Origin: Olsenella urininfantis | Lineage (GTDB): Bacteria; Actinomycetota; Coriobacteriia; Coriobacteriales; Atopobiaceae | DNA length: 58,590 bases | Reading direction: 5' to 3' | NCBI RefSeq assembly: GCF_900155635.1 | Contig: NZ_LT732540.1 | Span: 1,361,412 to 1,420,001 of the forward strand | In this document: one piece after another, positions 17,568 through 26,809 of the stretch | How the letters are laid out: the number at the start of each line of letters is the position of its first letter | Numbering within the stretch: position 1 is the stretch's first letter | Program-made: the position numbers and the translations under genes | The notes under the pieces: generated by a model | Databases searched by the model: none | Told to the model about the DNA's origin: nothing | Seen by the model: the letters and a program-made list of their open reading frames with translations, nothing else

Positions 17568-18434
17568 CTAGTCGGCCCTTGCGGCGAGGACCGCCATGCC
17601 AAAGGCGCCCGGCCCCGCATGGCTGGCAATGACGCAGCCGGACTTGACCCACTCGACCTCCTGGACGCCGGCACGGCGCAGCAGCGTCTCCACCAGCACG
17701 CGCGTGACGCGGTCCGGCTCGTCTCCCTCGGTGTAGGTGAGGTTCACGCGCGAGAGGTCAAGCTCCTCCCGGCCCAGGAGCTCCTCCACCGTCTGGCCCA
17801 CGCACTTGAGCATGGGGCCGCGCCGCTTCTTGGTGGCGACAAGCCTGCCGTCCACGACCTCCACCACGGGCTTGATGCGCAGCAGCGTTGCGCCCAGGAA
17901 CGCGATGTTCGAGAGCCTGCCGCCCGCGCGCAGGTAGTCGAGGCCGCCGGGGATGAAGACGAAGCGCAGGCGCTCCACCTGGTCTGCCACGAAGCCCTTG
18001 ACCTGCTCGAGGGGCATGTCCGGCTCGAGCTCTATCTGGCGTGCCAGGTTGGTGACGATGAGCCTGAGGCCACCCGAGACCGCCTTGGTGTCAATCATGG
18101 TGATGTAGTCGCGGCCCTCGGCTGCCAGATGAGCACTCTTGAACGAGATGGTGGTGGCGGCAGAGTAGGCCAGGTAGATGATGTGGGCGCTGGGCTGGGC
18201 ACCGTGGATGGCATCGAACGCGTCAATGAAGTCCTGGGGCGAGCAGCCGGCCGTCTGGGGCAGGCGGCCCGTCGCGCGATAGTGCTCGAACAGCTCCTCC
18301 GAAGGGAAGCTGTCGTCCTCGCGCGACTCATCCCCGAAGTTCACGTGCATGGGCACGATGGTGAGCCCATGGCGCCGCGCGGTCTGCTCGTGGATGTCAG
18401 AGCCTGACTCGGTGACAATGACGTAGCTGGACAT
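17568..18434 (-). CDS. DegV family fatty-acid-binding protein
   Basis: 288-residue DegV-type protein; homologues such as FakB bind a fatty acid and present it to a kinase. The N-terminus VIVTESGSDIHEQTARRHGLTIVPMHVNFGD is typical, as are AYSAATTISFKSA, MIDTKAVSGGLRLIV and the FIPGGLDYLRAGGRLS segment. The fatty-acid head-group motif, usually TSQPS, reads TAGCSPQ here. ATG 18434 was chosen: GGGAGAG lies directly upstream and the protein then begins as in other members. No fakA kinase gene is in the window. First gene of a unit with the trpF-like and Gfo/Idh genes. Confidence 0.9.
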   Translation of the reverse strand: MSSYVIVTESGSDIHEQTARRHGLTIVPMHVNFGDESREDDSFPSEELFEHYRATGRLPQTAGCSPQDFIDAFDAIHGAQPSAHIIYLAYSAATTISFKSAHLAAEGRDYITMIDTKAVSGGLRLIVTNLARQIELEPDMPLEQVKGFVADQVERLRFVFIPGGLDYLRAGGRLSNIAFLGATLLRIKPVVEVVDGRLVATKKRRGPMLKCVGQTVEELLGREELDLSRVNLTYTEGDEPDRVTRVLVETLLRRAGVQEVEWVKSGCVIASHAGPGAFGMAVLAARAD

Positions 18435-18583
18435 CTCTCTCCCGTCGTCTCGTGTCTGAAGAGCTGGGACAGGTGTGCACACAAGCATAGCAAACACGGG
18501 ATTGCGCACGAATATGCATCGCGGAGCGCTGCGATAGAATCTTCTCAGCAAACAGCTGGCAGGTCATCTATGGAGGAGGACGC

Positions 18584-19744
18584 ATGTCGGACGTCGAGCG
18601 GGACTTTGATATGGAGATTCCGGTGGCACCTGAGGTGGAGTTGGAGTTTGGCGAGGAGGCTCCCGCAGCGCCCGAGCTGACGGTCATCCCCGACGCCGGC
18701 GAGGAGGACGACATCACCTCCTCCCTCACGCCACAGGAACGCGAGAAGGTCTCGGCCTTCGTCGAGAAGATCGACATCACCAACACCGCTGGCGTTCTTG
18801 CCTTCGGCGTGGGCTCCCAGCGCAAGGTGTCGGAGTTCTCCGAGCGCGCGCTGGCCGGCGTGCGCGGGCGCGACCTGGGAGAGGTCGGCGAGGACATCAA
18901 CAAGCTGGTGGTGACCCTCAGGAACTTTGACCCGGACCAGAAGGAGGGCGGCATCCTCGGCCTCTTCAACAGGGCGAAGAACAACCTAGAGTCGCTCAAG
19001 ACGCGCTACACCGAGGTCGAGAAGAACGTGCGCTCCATCTCCGACGTGCTCGAGGGGCACCAGCGCACGCTGCTCAAGGACATCTCCATGCTCGACCAGC
19101 TCTATGCCCTGAACGAGGCCTACTTCAAGGAGCTCACCATGTACGTTGCCGCCGGCCGCGAGAAGCTCTCGCTGGTCAGGGCGGGGGAGCTGGCGCAGCT
19201 GCAGGCAAAGGCCCAGGCGAGCGGACTTGCCGAGGACGCCCAGCTTGCACGCGACCTGGCACAGAAGTGCGACCGCTTCGAGAAGCGCATCTTTGATCTT
19301 GAGCTCACGCGCCAGGTGGCCCTGCAGACGGCCCCGCAGATCCGCATGGTTCAGGCGTCGGACGCCGTCATGGCCGAGAAGATCCAGTCCACCGTGGTAA
19401 ACACCATCCCCCTGTGGAAGAACCAGATGGTGCTTGCCCTGGGCGTCGAGCACGCCAACCAGGCCGCCCGCGCCCAGCGCGAGGTGTCCGAGATGACCAA
19501 CGAGCTGCTTCGCAAGAACGCCGACAGGCTCAAGGTGGCCACCGTCGAGTCCGCCAAGGAGGCGGAGCGTGGCGTGGTTGACCTGGACACCCTGCGCCAC
19601 ACCAACGAGCAGCTCATCTCAACCCTGGACGAGGTGTCGCGCATCCAGGCCGAGGGCCGCGAGAGGCGCCGCCTGGCCGAGGCCGAGCTGGGCAAGATCG
19701 AGGGGGAGCTGAAGGCCAAGCTGCTGGCAGCCTCCCAGCATTAG
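18584..19744 (+). CDS. TelA-family toxic anion resistance protein
   Basis: 386-residue cytoplasmic helical protein of the TelA/KlaA family, named for tellurite resistance and present in many Gram-positives, with no defined biochemical role. Residues 1-50 are acidic and variable. The remainder is almost all alpha-helix with heptad patterns, including NLESLKTRYTEVEKNV and the conserved VALQTAPQIRMVQASDAVM and PLWKNQMVLALG blocks. The start has GGAGGAGG a few bases upstream. It faces xpaC across a 267-bp gap with a strong hairpin; in Bacillus subtilis the same two families (yaaN and xpaC) are neighbours, supporting a functional link. Confidence 0.93.
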   Translation: MSDVERDFDMEIPVAPEVELEFGEEAPAAPELTVIPDAGEEDDITSSLTPQEREKVSAFVEKIDITNTAGVLAFGVGSQRKVSEFSERALAGVRGRDLGEVGEDINKLVVTLRNFDPDQKEGGILGLFNRAKNNLESLKTRYTEVEKNVRSISDVLEGHQRTLLKDISMLDQLYALNEAYFKELTMYVAAGREKLSLVRAGELAQLQAKAQASGLAEDAQLARDLAQKCDRFEKRIFDLELTRQVALQTAPQIRMVQASDAVMAEKIQSTVVNTIPLWKNQMVLALGVEHANQAARAQREVSEMTNELLRKNADRLKVATVESAKEAERGVVDLDTLRHTNEQLISTLDEVSRIQAEGRERRRLAEAELGKIEGELKAKLLAASQH

Positions 19745-19812
19745 GGGACGCTGGGGCTCGCCTCGGGTGGACAGAGACGCCACTTTCGGCCTCCGGAGGC
19801 ACATTTTCACCG

Positions 19813-19849
19813 GTTCGCCCACCTCCAGGCGCCCTGGCGGTGGGCGAAC
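19813..19849. terminator. Large stem-loop between convergent telA and xpaC
   Basis: GTTCGCCCACC (19813-19823) pairs perfectly with GGTGGGCGAAC (19839-19849). Inside it CCAGG/CCTGG forms a second 5-bp stem around a CGC loop, with one T/C mismatch between. There is no T tract on the plus strand and only a weak T-rich stretch on the minus strand. Its position between two converging genes suggests a bidirectional terminator. The rest of the gap (19745-20011) holds nothing else I can support. Confidence 0.6.
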
Positions 19850-20011
19850 TCGCAACTCTCGGCCCATGCGGGGCAAAATATGCACGTCTACCTACCCGAG
19901 GAGCCCCCACAGGTGGGCAAACGCAAGGTTTGGGGCGTTGGAGCGCCTTGTGGCAGGCATTGACCCACCAGGGCGCAGCCACAAGCCGGGTGGGAACAAG
20001 GGTTTCAGCCG

Positions 20012-21133
20012 CTAGGGCCTGAGGGTGTCGTCCCCCTCGGCAAGGCCGTCCTGCTCGAGCATGGTGCGCATCACCTTGATGTCGCCCGCTATGTCCCAGG
20101 ATTGCTCCGCAAGCAGGTTGTCCAGGGCCTTGGTGAGCCCGTCGTCCACCATGTCCAGCGCCTCGCGCAGCTCGTCCTTGATGGTGGCGACGTTGCCGCC
20201 CGCCGAGCCGCTCTCCTCCAGCTGGGCAAAGGACTCCGCCAGCTTGGTGGTCTGGGGCAGGTAGTAGCTCACCACGCGCCGCAGCTGGGGGGCGCAGGCG
20301 GGATGCGACGCCAGATAGCTGGAGAGCCCCCTCACCCTGAGCACGATCCCGTCAAGCGACGACCGCACGCCATCGTCCACGATGCGCAGACGCACCTGCT
20401 GGATGCCGGTGGCGAAGCTGGCAAACGCGTCAAGCGCCTCCCGCGCGTCCGCGGGCAGCTCGCCCTGAGCCGGCTCCTGGGGCTGGGGCTGGAGCTCCCT
20501 CTGCCGGCAGGCCTCGCGATAGGCCGCATCCGTGAGGTAGAGCGTCTCGGTCCCCAGGGGGGACGACAAATGCCCTTCGGGAATGAGCCCCTTTGCTATG
20601 GCCGCCTGAAGCTGGGGGCGCAAGCGGTCCATGCTCATCTCCACGCGGACGGCAAGCTCGGACAGGGAAATGCTCTGGGCACCTCCCAGGGCTCCCGAGA
20701 CGCGCGTCACGGCATCGGAAAGCTGCCTGGAGCCGCGGGCCTTGACCAGCTGCTTCCACCCCATGCGCAAGAAGAGCGCCGAGAGGGCGATCATGGGAAC
20801 GAACCCCGGGAGCCCCGCGTCCCCCATCGCGGTGCAGGATGCCGGCAGCATGGACAGGCCGATGTATCCCAGGAAGAAGGCACCCACGTAGTTGCCCGTG
20901 CTGTGCTTCTTCAGGCTCTGGTCGCAGATGACGTAGGGAGAGGGGGCATGGCTCATGAGGCCCAGCTCGCGCGCCGCGCTCTTCGCGGCCCTCTCGATGG
21001 AGCTTGATATGCCCGCGAAGTCAACCTTGGAGATGGCGTCTCCCACCTGCCTCGCCACGTCCGTGCCCTTGCGCTCGAGCATGCGCCCGAGGTCGTCCAG
21101 GTCGTTGAAGTCCTTGTTGCCCATCGATGCCAC
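20012..21133 (-). CDS. XpaC-like protein (5-bromo-4-chloroindolyl phosphate hydrolysis family)
   Basis: 373-residue membrane-associated protein. An N-terminal helical part (to about 95) precedes two hydrophobic segments (YVGAFFLGYIGLSMLPASC and GFVPMIALSALFLRMGWK), then a region with a winged-helix-like pattern (ISLSELAVRVEMSMDRLRPQL). A long helical C-terminus, LRRVVSYYLPQTTKLAESFAQLE, matches the XpaC family. XpaC was named from phosphatase-substrate hydrolysis in Bacillus, but its role is unknown. GTG 21133 is chosen because GAGGAGG lies seven bases upstream; ATG 21124, three codons later, is the alternative. Convergent with telA, the usual partner family. Confidence 0.75.
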   Translation of the reverse strand: MASMGNKDFNDLDDLGRMLERKGTDVARQVGDAISKVDFAGISSSIERAAKSAARELGLMSHAPSPYVICDQSLKKHSTGNYVGAFFLGYIGLSMLPASCTAMGDAGLPGFVPMIALSALFLRMGWKQLVKARGSRQLSDAVTRVSGALGGAQSISLSELAVRVEMSMDRLRPQLQAAIAKGLIPEGHLSSPLGTETLYLTDAAYREACRQRELQPQPQEPAQGELPADAREALDAFASFATGIQQVRLRIVDDGVRSSLDGIVLRVRGLSSYLASHPACAPQLRRVVSYYLPQTTKLAESFAQLEESGSAGGNVATIKDELREALDMVDDGLTKALDNLLAEQSWDIAGDIKVMRTMLEQDGLAEGDDTLRP

Positions 21134-21321
21134 GCGTGCCCTCCTCATGTATGACAGGACAAGTATACGGTCTGGGACAACGAGTGCGAGGCATTCGGTG
21201 ACCTGCGACAGGGCACCGTCCAAAAACACAGACCAATGGGCGAAGCAGACACGCCGACCCCTCGGTCTTGGTACGACTACCAGCCCGCCACCTGGCGATG
21301 TCTTGCCTCGCTGCGTGCTCA

Positions 21322-21330
21322 TGGTATACA
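21322..21330 (+). promoter_or_regulatory. Extended -10 promoter for the pilin-like gene
   Basis: TGG immediately precedes TATACA (21325-21330), giving an extended -10 element about 45 bp before the start codon. There is no convincing -35 hexamer. A GGAGGGG with an ATG at 21341 just downstream is out of frame with the pilin gene and opens a shadow frame only. Confidence 0.45.
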
Positions 21331-21374
21331 GGAGGGGTTCATGGCACACCAACGACGAAGCGGAGGAATCGAAC

Positions 21375-22898
21375 ATGAGGCGTTGGATGGCCCGCGCGGG
21401 CCTGCTCTCGCTGTTGGCATTGATGATTACGGCCAGCCTGCAGGCCCGTCCCGCACTGGCGGCGGACGCGGCACCCTACTGGGACGAAAGCGCGAGGACA
21501 TCGGCCCTCGTCCTCCAGTGCGTGCCCGCCACGGGCAACACCCCGAGCATGCCCTCTACGGAAGGACTCAACGGCGTGGTCGTCTCCCTGACCGACGCAC
21601 ACGGGAACACGACCACCAAGACCTCGGCCACCCTAGATTACTTCGAAGGACGGCTGGTCTTCGAGGGCCTCGCCTGGGGATCCACATACACCATGAAGGT
21701 TGAGCAGGTGCCCAACGGGTACATGGCCGTCCACCACCTCTACAAGACAGGCGATAGCTACGAGGTGAGCGTCACCGACGAGGGATGGGTACTCGTCGAC
21801 GGGCTGCAGGGTAACGCGGGAACCCCTGACGCGAGCCTCCCCGGCGTCAACTACCTGATGGGAAAGACGCCCTTTAAGCTCTACTTCGGCGAGAAGCCCG
21901 AGGTCAAGAAGACCGTGGACGGCGGCCCAGAGGTGACGGCCGAGGCCGGAGACGCGCTGAGCTTCAAGCTCGCAAGCGTCCTTCCCCCAGCAGCCGCCTA
22001 TAACTGCGAGTATGACCCCACGAACCTGCACCTGTCCATCGCATACGAGAAGGTCGAGCTGTCCGACCTCCTCGACGCCCGCCTCAAGGTGCAAAGCGCC
22101 ACCCTCCTGCTGGATGGCTCCACCGTCACCAGCTGGGAGGCCGGCTCCGGCGCCCAGACCCCAGGCGACCTAGCGGCAATCACCGTCTCTGCCGAGGAGG
22201 GCGGCACGCGCGTGCTAGCCTCCCTCACTCCCAAGGGAATCCGTTCCCTCGCCACGAACGAGCTGTTCGGCGAAGGCAAGAGCCACGACCTCAAGCTGGT
22301 AATCAATGCGGTCATGAGCAAGGGCGTGCAGAGTGACATCCCCAACGTCGGCGTCCTGGTCGTGAACTCCCACGAGAGTCGCTCCAAGGTGGTAGTTCAC
22401 CCCAAGCCGACGAGCGCGCTCAAAGTGACGAAGACGATCGTTGCGACAGACCCCACAGCCATCGCGAACCAGAAGTTCGACTTCGTCGTTACCCTGGACG
22501 ACAAGGACGTGAGCGGAAGCTACGGCGACATGGCCTTCGAGAACGGTGTCGCTCGCCTCTCCTTGGCCTCGGGCCAGTCGGCAGAGGCCAAGGGGCTTCC
22601 CGTCGGCATCAACTACAAAGTGGAGGAGCTCCGTGCGAACCAGGACGGCTTCGTTACGTCCTCCGAGGGGGCAGAGGGCAGGCTCGTGGCCGGCGAGACG
22701 GCCGTTGCCGCCTTCACCAACACGCTTACACCCCCTCCCACACCTCCGACGCCCACCACACCCAAGCCAGGCGCACCAAAGTCGGCGCTTCCCCGAACGG
22801 GCGACCTCGGCCCTGTTACCGGCACTCTTTTCCTAGGAGCCGGTGCCGGGTCTCTGGGCCTCGGCCTGCGGCTGAGGGGCAGGAGGAGCCGAGGCTAG
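21375..22898 (+). CDS. LPxTG-anchored pilin-like surface protein
   Basis: 507-residue secreted, wall-anchored protein. A signal peptide covers residues 1 to about 29, ending ARPALAADA. The body contains an isopeptide-forming fimbrial region (about 180-340) and, near residues 350-460, an FctA/Spy0128-like domain beginning SALKVTKTIVATDPTAIANQ and ending AAFTNTL. A proline-threonine linker (PPPTPPTPTTPKP) leads to the sorting signal LPRTG at 472-476, a hydrophobic span and an Arg-rich tail. Such proteins form or decorate sortase-built pili. No sortase gene is in the window, so anchoring must depend on one elsewhere. Start ATG 21375 has GGAGG eight bases upstream. Confidence 0.82.
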   Translation: MRRWMARAGLLSLLALMITASLQARPALAADAAPYWDESARTSALVLQCVPATGNTPSMPSTEGLNGVVVSLTDAHGNTTTKTSATLDYFEGRLVFEGLAWGSTYTMKVEQVPNGYMAVHHLYKTGDSYEVSVTDEGWVLVDGLQGNAGTPDASLPGVNYLMGKTPFKLYFGEKPEVKKTVDGGPEVTAEAGDALSFKLASVLPPAAAYNCEYDPTNLHLSIAYEKVELSDLLDARLKVQSATLLLDGSTVTSWEAGSGAQTPGDLAAITVSAEEGGTRVLASLTPKGIRSLATNELFGEGKSHDLKLVINAVMSKGVQSDIPNVGVLVVNSHESRSKVVVHPKPTSALKVTKTIVATDPTAIANQKFDFVVTLDDKDVSGSYGDMAFENGVARLSLASGQSAEAKGLPVGINYKVEELRANQDGFVTSSEGAEGRLVAGETAVAAFTNTLTPPPTPPTPTTPKPGAPKSALPRTGDLGPVTGTLFLGAGAGSLGLGLRLRGRRSRG

Positions 22899-22923
22899 CC
22901 CTCAGGTGATCAGAGGCAAAGAC

Positions 22924-22957
22924 AGGGGCTCCCCCGGCATCTGCCGGGGGAGCCCCT
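22924..22957. terminator. Bidirectional 16-bp hairpin between pilin-like gene and xfp
   Basis: AGGGGCTCCCCCGGCA (22924-22939) and its exact complement TGCCGGGGGAGCCCCT (22942-22957) flank TC. It lies 25 bp after the plus-strand pilin-like gene and 39 bp after the minus-strand xfp stop, so it can serve both. No T run follows on either strand. Confidence 0.7.
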
Positions 22958-22996
22958 CACTCATGCGCTCGCACGGGGCGAAACGGGGCCCGCAGG

Positions 22997-25507
22997 CTAC
23001 TCGTCGTTGTCGCCGCCGGTTGAAGACATGGCGGCGGCGCTGTTGTCCTGGGCCTCCAGGACGTCACGCCACACCCACTCGGTGAAGCGAGGGTGGTCGT
23101 AGCCGTTGTCGCAGGCAAACTGGAACGCCTCGTCGCGGAATGCGCGCCACTCGGAGATCTTGTCGGCCCACTTGCCGGCGTCCACAAGCTCCAGGGCATG
23201 CGCCGCGAGGGCCCAGCGGTCCATCTCGTTCAGGCGCAGCATGTCGTAGGGCGTGGTGGTGGAGCCCTCCTCCATGTAGCCGTGAACGTGGAAGTTGTCG
23301 TGGCCCGGACGGTCGAAGATCAGGCCATGGATGCTGTGCGCGTAGGCGTGGAAGGCGAAGAGCACGGGCACGTCCGTGCCGAAGAGCTCGGCGAAGCGCT
23401 CGTCGGAGACGGCCTCGTCGTTCTCGCTGGCGTTCTGGATGCTCAGCAGGTCCACGACGTTGACGAACTTCACCTTGAGCCCCAGGTCCTGCAGGGCGTC
23501 AGAGGCGGCCAGCAGCTCCAGGGTGGGAACGTCGCCGCAGGAGGCGAGGACCAAATCGGGCCTCTGCCCCGCCTTGACGTTGCCCGCCCACTCCCACTCG
23601 GCCACGCCCTCGGCGAGCTCGGCCTTGGCCTCGTCGATGCTCTGGAAGGTGGGAGAGGGCTGCTTGCCCGCAAAGATGGCGTTGATCTTGTTGGTGGACT
23701 GGTAGCACCTCTCGCCCACGGCCAGCAGCATGTTGGCGTCGGCGGGATAGTACATCTTGACCACGTGATCGTTGTGGAAGTTCTTGTTCAGCAGCACGTC
23801 CACGAAGCCGGGGTCCTGGTGGGAGAAGCCGTTGTGGTCCTGACGCCAGACGTGGCTGGTGAGCAGGATGTTGAGGGAGGCGATGGGCGCCCTCCAGGGG
23901 ATGTGGCGCACGGTTGCCTCGAGCCACTTGGCATGCTGGTTGACCATGGAGTCAACCACGTGGATGAAGCTCTCGTAGCTGGACCAGACGCCGTGGCGGC
24001 CAGTGAGCAGGAAGCCCTCGAGAAGGCCCTCGCACTGGTGCTCGGAGAGCTGCTCGATGACAGAACCCGAGGAGCTCATGTGGATGTCGTTCTCGGGGTC
24101 CGCGTTGTGGCCGGCGTTCCACTGCTTGTCCGTGAGAGAGTAGGCGGCCTGCAGGCGGTTGGAGGCCGTCTCGTCAGGGCCGAAGACGCGGAACTTGGTG
24201 AGGTTGAGCTTCATGACGTCGCGCGTGTAGTCGCCGAAGACACGGCTGGCCTCGGTGGTGCCGAAGCCGTGGCCCTTCTCGTTGACGGGGATCTCGTAGG
24301 CGTGGATGTCCGGCAGCTCGAGGTCCTCGCGCAGGAGGCCTCCGTTGGCGTTGGGGTTGGCGCCCAGGCGCAGCTCCCCCTGGGGCATGAACTCGGTGAC
24401 CTCGGGTCGCAGCGAGCCGTTCTCGTCCCAGAGCTCATGGGGCCTGTAAGAGCGCAGCCAGCTGCGCAGCACGCGGAAGTGCTCGTGGGTGTCCTTCGCC
24501 GAGACCAGCGGCACCTGGTGCGCGCGCCAGCTGTCCTCGGTCTTCTTGCCGTCGATGAACTTGGGGCACGACCAGCCCTTGGGCGTCTTGAACACGATCA
24601 TGGGGTACGCCGGACGCTCGGTCTCGCCGGCGAGGGCGCGCCACTTGATGTCGCAGATCTCGTTGAAGACCTGCTCGAGAAGGGCCGCGAAGCGACGGTG
24701 GATGGAGATTACGGGCTCGTCGTCAAAGCCGGCCACGAAGGTGTAGGGGTGATATCCCATGCCACGGAAGAACTCGTTGCGCTCCTCGTCGGAGATGCGC
24801 GCGAGGATGGTGGGGTTGGCGATCTTGTAGCCGTTGAGGTGCAGGACCGGCAGGACGATGCCGTCGGTGAGCGGGTTCATGAGCTTGTTGGTCTGCCAGG
24901 AGGTGGCAAGCGGCCCCGTCTCCGCCTCGCCGTCGCCCACCACGGCAAAGGCCAGCAGGCTGGGGTTGTTGAGCACGGAGCCGTAGGCGTGGCTCAGGGT
25001 GTAGCCCAGCTCGCCGCCCTCGTGGATGGAGCCAGGTGTCTCGGGCGCGAAGTGGCTGGGGATGCCGCCGGGATAGGAGAACTGACGGAAGAACTTCTGC
25101 AGGCCCGCCTCGTCGTCAGTGATCTGCGGGTAGCGCTCGCGGTAGGTGCCGTCGAGCAGGGACTGCGCGGTGCCGGCGGGCCCACCGTGGCCCGGCCCCA
25201 TGAAGAACACGACGTTCTGGCCGTGATCGTGAATGAAGCGGTTGACGTGCCCCATCAGGAAGTTGATACCGGGCGTGGTGCCCCAGTGGCCCACAAGGCG
25301 GTGCTTGACGTCCGCACGGCCGAAGTCGCGCAGCTCCCCGGTCTTCTCGTCAGCGAAGTCGGAGCGCATGAGGGGGTTGCTGCGAAGGTAGATCTGCCCG
25401 ACTGACATGTAGTTTGCCGCGCGCCAGTACTTGTCTACCCAGGCAACCTCCTCTTCGGGCACGGGGGCATCGAGCTTCTTCCAGGGAGTACCCAGATCTT
25501 CTGCCAT
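22997..25507 (-). CDS. xfp: Xylulose-5-phosphate/fructose-6-phosphate phosphoketolase
   Basis: 836-residue thiamine-diphosphate enzyme that splits xylulose 5-phosphate (and often fructose 6-phosphate) with phosphate into acetyl phosphate and a shorter sugar phosphate. Length and sequence match bifidobacterial Xfp. The N-terminal domain has [34 protein letters not shown] and GPGHGGPA, and the ThDP-binding [14 protein letters not shown] is present. The C-terminal part has [26 protein letters not shown]. It gives the cell a phosphoketolase route to acetate and extra ATP. It stands alone, with its own 5' region holding an inverted repeat. AAAGGGAAG precedes the ATG. Confidence 0.97.
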   Translation of the reverse strand: MAEDLGTPWKKLDAPVPEEEVAWVDKYWRAANYMSVGQIYLRSNPLMRSDFADEKTGELRDFGRADVKHRLVGHWGTTPGINFLMGHVNRFIHDHGQNVVFFMGPGHGGPAGTAQSLLDGTYRERYPQITDDEAGLQKFFRQFSYPGGIPSHFAPETPGSIHEGGELGYTLSHAYGSVLNNPSLLAFAVVGDGEAETGPLATSWQTNKLMNPLTDGIVLPVLHLNGYKIANPTILARISDEERNEFFRGMGYHPYTFVAGFDDEPVISIHRRFAALLEQVFNEICDIKWRALAGETERPAYPMIVFKTPKGWSCPKFIDGKKTEDSWRAHQVPLVSAKDTHEHFRVLRSWLRSYRPHELWDENGSLRPEVTEFMPQGELRLGANPNANGGLLREDLELPDIHAYEIPVNEKGHGFGTTEASRVFGDYTRDVMKLNLTKFRVFGPDETASNRLQAAYSLTDKQWNAGHNADPENDIHMSSSGSVIEQLSEHQCEGLLEGFLLTGRHGVWSSYESFIHVVDSMVNQHAKWLEATVRHIPWRAPIASLNILLTSHVWRQDHNGFSHQDPGFVDVLLNKNFHNDHVVKMYYPADANMLLAVGERCYQSTNKINAIFAGKQPSPTFQSIDEAKAELAEGVAEWEWAGNVKAGQRPDLVLASCGDVPTLELLAASDALQDLGLKVKFVNVVDLLSIQNASENDEAVSDERFAELFGTDVPVLFAFHAYAHSIHGLIFDRPGHDNFHVHGYMEEGSTTTPYDMLRLNEMDRWALAAHALELVDAGKWADKISEWRAFRDEAFQFACDNGYDHPRFTEWVWRDVLEAQDNSAAAMSSTGGDNDE

Positions 25508-25575
25508 TTACTTCCCTTTCTACTACCGTTCATCAGAGAGTGCGACCGTTTGCTCAACACGCTCTTGACCTGATT

Positions 25576-25600
25576 GCAAAAATGAGCTCCCTCATTTTGC
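25576..25600 (-). promoter_or_regulatory. Inverted repeat upstream of xfp, candidate operator
   Basis: GCAAAAATGAG and CTCATTTTGC form near-perfect arms (one extra A on the left) around a short spacer, 69-93 bp upstream of the xfp ATG. The sequence is AT-rich in a GC-rich genome and is not followed by a T tract in the xfp direction that would make it a terminator. A transcription-factor site is likely; the factor is unknown. The remainder of the 345-bp gap contains the lsr terminator and otherwise nothing I can support. Confidence 0.45.
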
Positions 25601-25759
25601 TCCATTTAAAGCCAAAAGAGTAAACAGAAGTCGATTTTCATGCAGAGAAATTCATTTGCTTCTCGCACGGAGGCGTATGGCGCATGGGCGTTTCCGCAGT
25701 GGGCGGGCGAGGAGGGCACATCTGACCAGGAACTCCCTGCCCACCGATGCGCAAAAGGA

Positions 25760-25793
25760 TGCCGCCGCGGGACGTGGAGGGCCCGCGGCGGCA
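25760..25793 (-). terminator. Intrinsic terminator of the lsrACDBF operon
   Basis: TGCCGCCGCGGG (25760-25771) pairs exactly with CCCGCGGCGGCA (25782-25793) around a 10-nt loop. Read on the minus strand, about 60 bp after the lsrF stop, it is followed by TCCTTTTGC, a short U-rich tail. This is the expected end of the operon. Confidence 0.72.
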
Positions 25794-25852
25794 GGGGGCG
25801 GCAAGGGAAGGAACCGCCCCGGAAGGGAAGAAGTCGGCTTGCGCCGTGTGTG

Positions 25853-26734
25853 CTAGTGCCTGGCGACGTCCTGGAAGAACTCCCATGCCTCGGCGTCGGT
25901 GGCGCCCTCGTGCACGATCATGCGCACGGCCTGGGCCATCTCGACGGGGTTTACGCTCTGGAAGATGTTGCGGCCCATGTCAACGCCGCGGGCGCCCTTC
26001 TGGATGACGCTATAGGCCATGTGCAGGGCGTCGCGCTCGGCGATCTTCTTGCCGCCGGCGACGACGATGGGCACGGGGCAGGCGGCCACGACCTCCTCGA
26101 AGTCCTCGCAGTCGTAGGTCTTCACAAGCTGGCAGCCCATCTCGGCGATGATGCGCGTGGCGAGCTTGAAGTAGCGGCCCGTGCGCTCCATGTCCTTGCC
26201 CACGGCGCAGACGCCCAGGGTGGGGATGCTGTAGCGCATGCCGGCATTGATGACCTGGCTGAGGTTGTCGATGCTGGAGAGCTGGCCGTCGCCGCCGATG
26301 AAGACCTGGGAGGCCATGCAGTCCGCGTTCATGCGGATGGCGTCCTCGATGTCAACGGCGACGACCTCATGGCTGAGGTCCGCCTGCAGCATGGAGGAGC
26401 CGGAGCTCACGCGCAGGGCGACGCCCTTGGCAAGCTCGGGGGCGACGCAGCTGCGGATGGCGCCGCGCGTGCCCATGAACACGTCCACATGGGGGGCGAG
26501 CGTCGGCAGGAGGAGGTCGAGCCTCTCGAGGCCTGCCGTGGAGCCCATGAAGTAGCCGTGGTCAAAGGCAAGCATGACGGTGTTGCCGCTCTTGGGGTCA
26601 AAGATGTTCGAGAGGTGCTTCTTCATGCCCCAGTCAAGGTTGTTGGCGCCCTTGACATAGAAGCCCTCGTTGTTGGCAAAGGGCACGTCCACGTGATAGT
26701 CCTTTGCGACCTTGAGTCCGTCCAGATCAGCCAT
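25853..26734 (-). CDS. lsrF: 3-hydroxy-5-phosphonooxypentane-2,4-dione thiolase LsrF
   Basis: 293-residue class I aldolase-like enzyme that, in enteric bacteria, transfers an acetyl group from the isomerised phospho-AI-2 to CoA, ending the signal. It aligns with E. coli LsrF along its whole length: MADLDGLKVAKDYHVD, LDWGMKKHLSNIF, VMLAFDHGYFMGST, then CQLVKTYDCEDFEE with the Schiff-base Lys, PVPIVVAGGKK and GVDMGRNIFQS. It is the last gene of lsrACDBF and is separated from lsrB by 75 bp containing a hairpin. In enterics lsrG follows; here the operon ends at a terminator. The start has a GAAAGGAA site just upstream. Confidence 0.95.
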   Translation of the reverse strand: MADLDGLKVAKDYHVDVPFANNEGFYVKGANNLDWGMKKHLSNIFDPKSGNTVMLAFDHGYFMGSTAGLERLDLLLPTLAPHVDVFMGTRGAIRSCVAPELAKGVALRVSSGSSMLQADLSHEVVAVDIEDAIRMNADCMASQVFIGGDGQLSSIDNLSQVINAGMRYSIPTLGVCAVGKDMERTGRYFKLATRIIAEMGCQLVKTYDCEDFEEVVAACPVPIVVAGGKKIAERDALHMAYSVIQKGARGVDMGRNIFQSVNPVEMAQAVRMIVHEGATDAEAWEFFQDVARH

Positions 26735-26760
26735 AGCGTTCCTTTCTCATGGCGAAAACA

Positions 26761-26793
26761 GGGCGGTGCCACGGCAGTCCCGCGGCACCGCCC
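26761..26793 (-). other. Intercistronic hairpin between lsrB and lsrF
   Basis: GGGCGGTGCC (26761-26770) is exactly complementary to GGCACCGCCC (26784-26793), with additional CGG/CCG pairing inside the 13-nt loop. There is no T run on the minus strand. Hairpins directly after a solute-binding-protein gene commonly stabilise that upstream message or attenuate downstream genes, which would give more LsrB than LsrF. Confidence 0.6.
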
Positions 26794-26809
26794 ACTTGTA
26801 GAACCGAGC

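Noticed and set aside
21341..21703. ATG preceded by GGAGGGG at 21341
   Set aside because: It opens a different frame across the pilin-like gene with Arg/Gly-rich nonsense; the signal-peptide start at 21375 has its own GGAGG.
23093..25405. 770-codon plus-strand frame opposite xfp
   Set aside because: Shadow of a highly conserved gene; composition is Val/Gly/Leu-rich repeats and there is no ribosome binding site.
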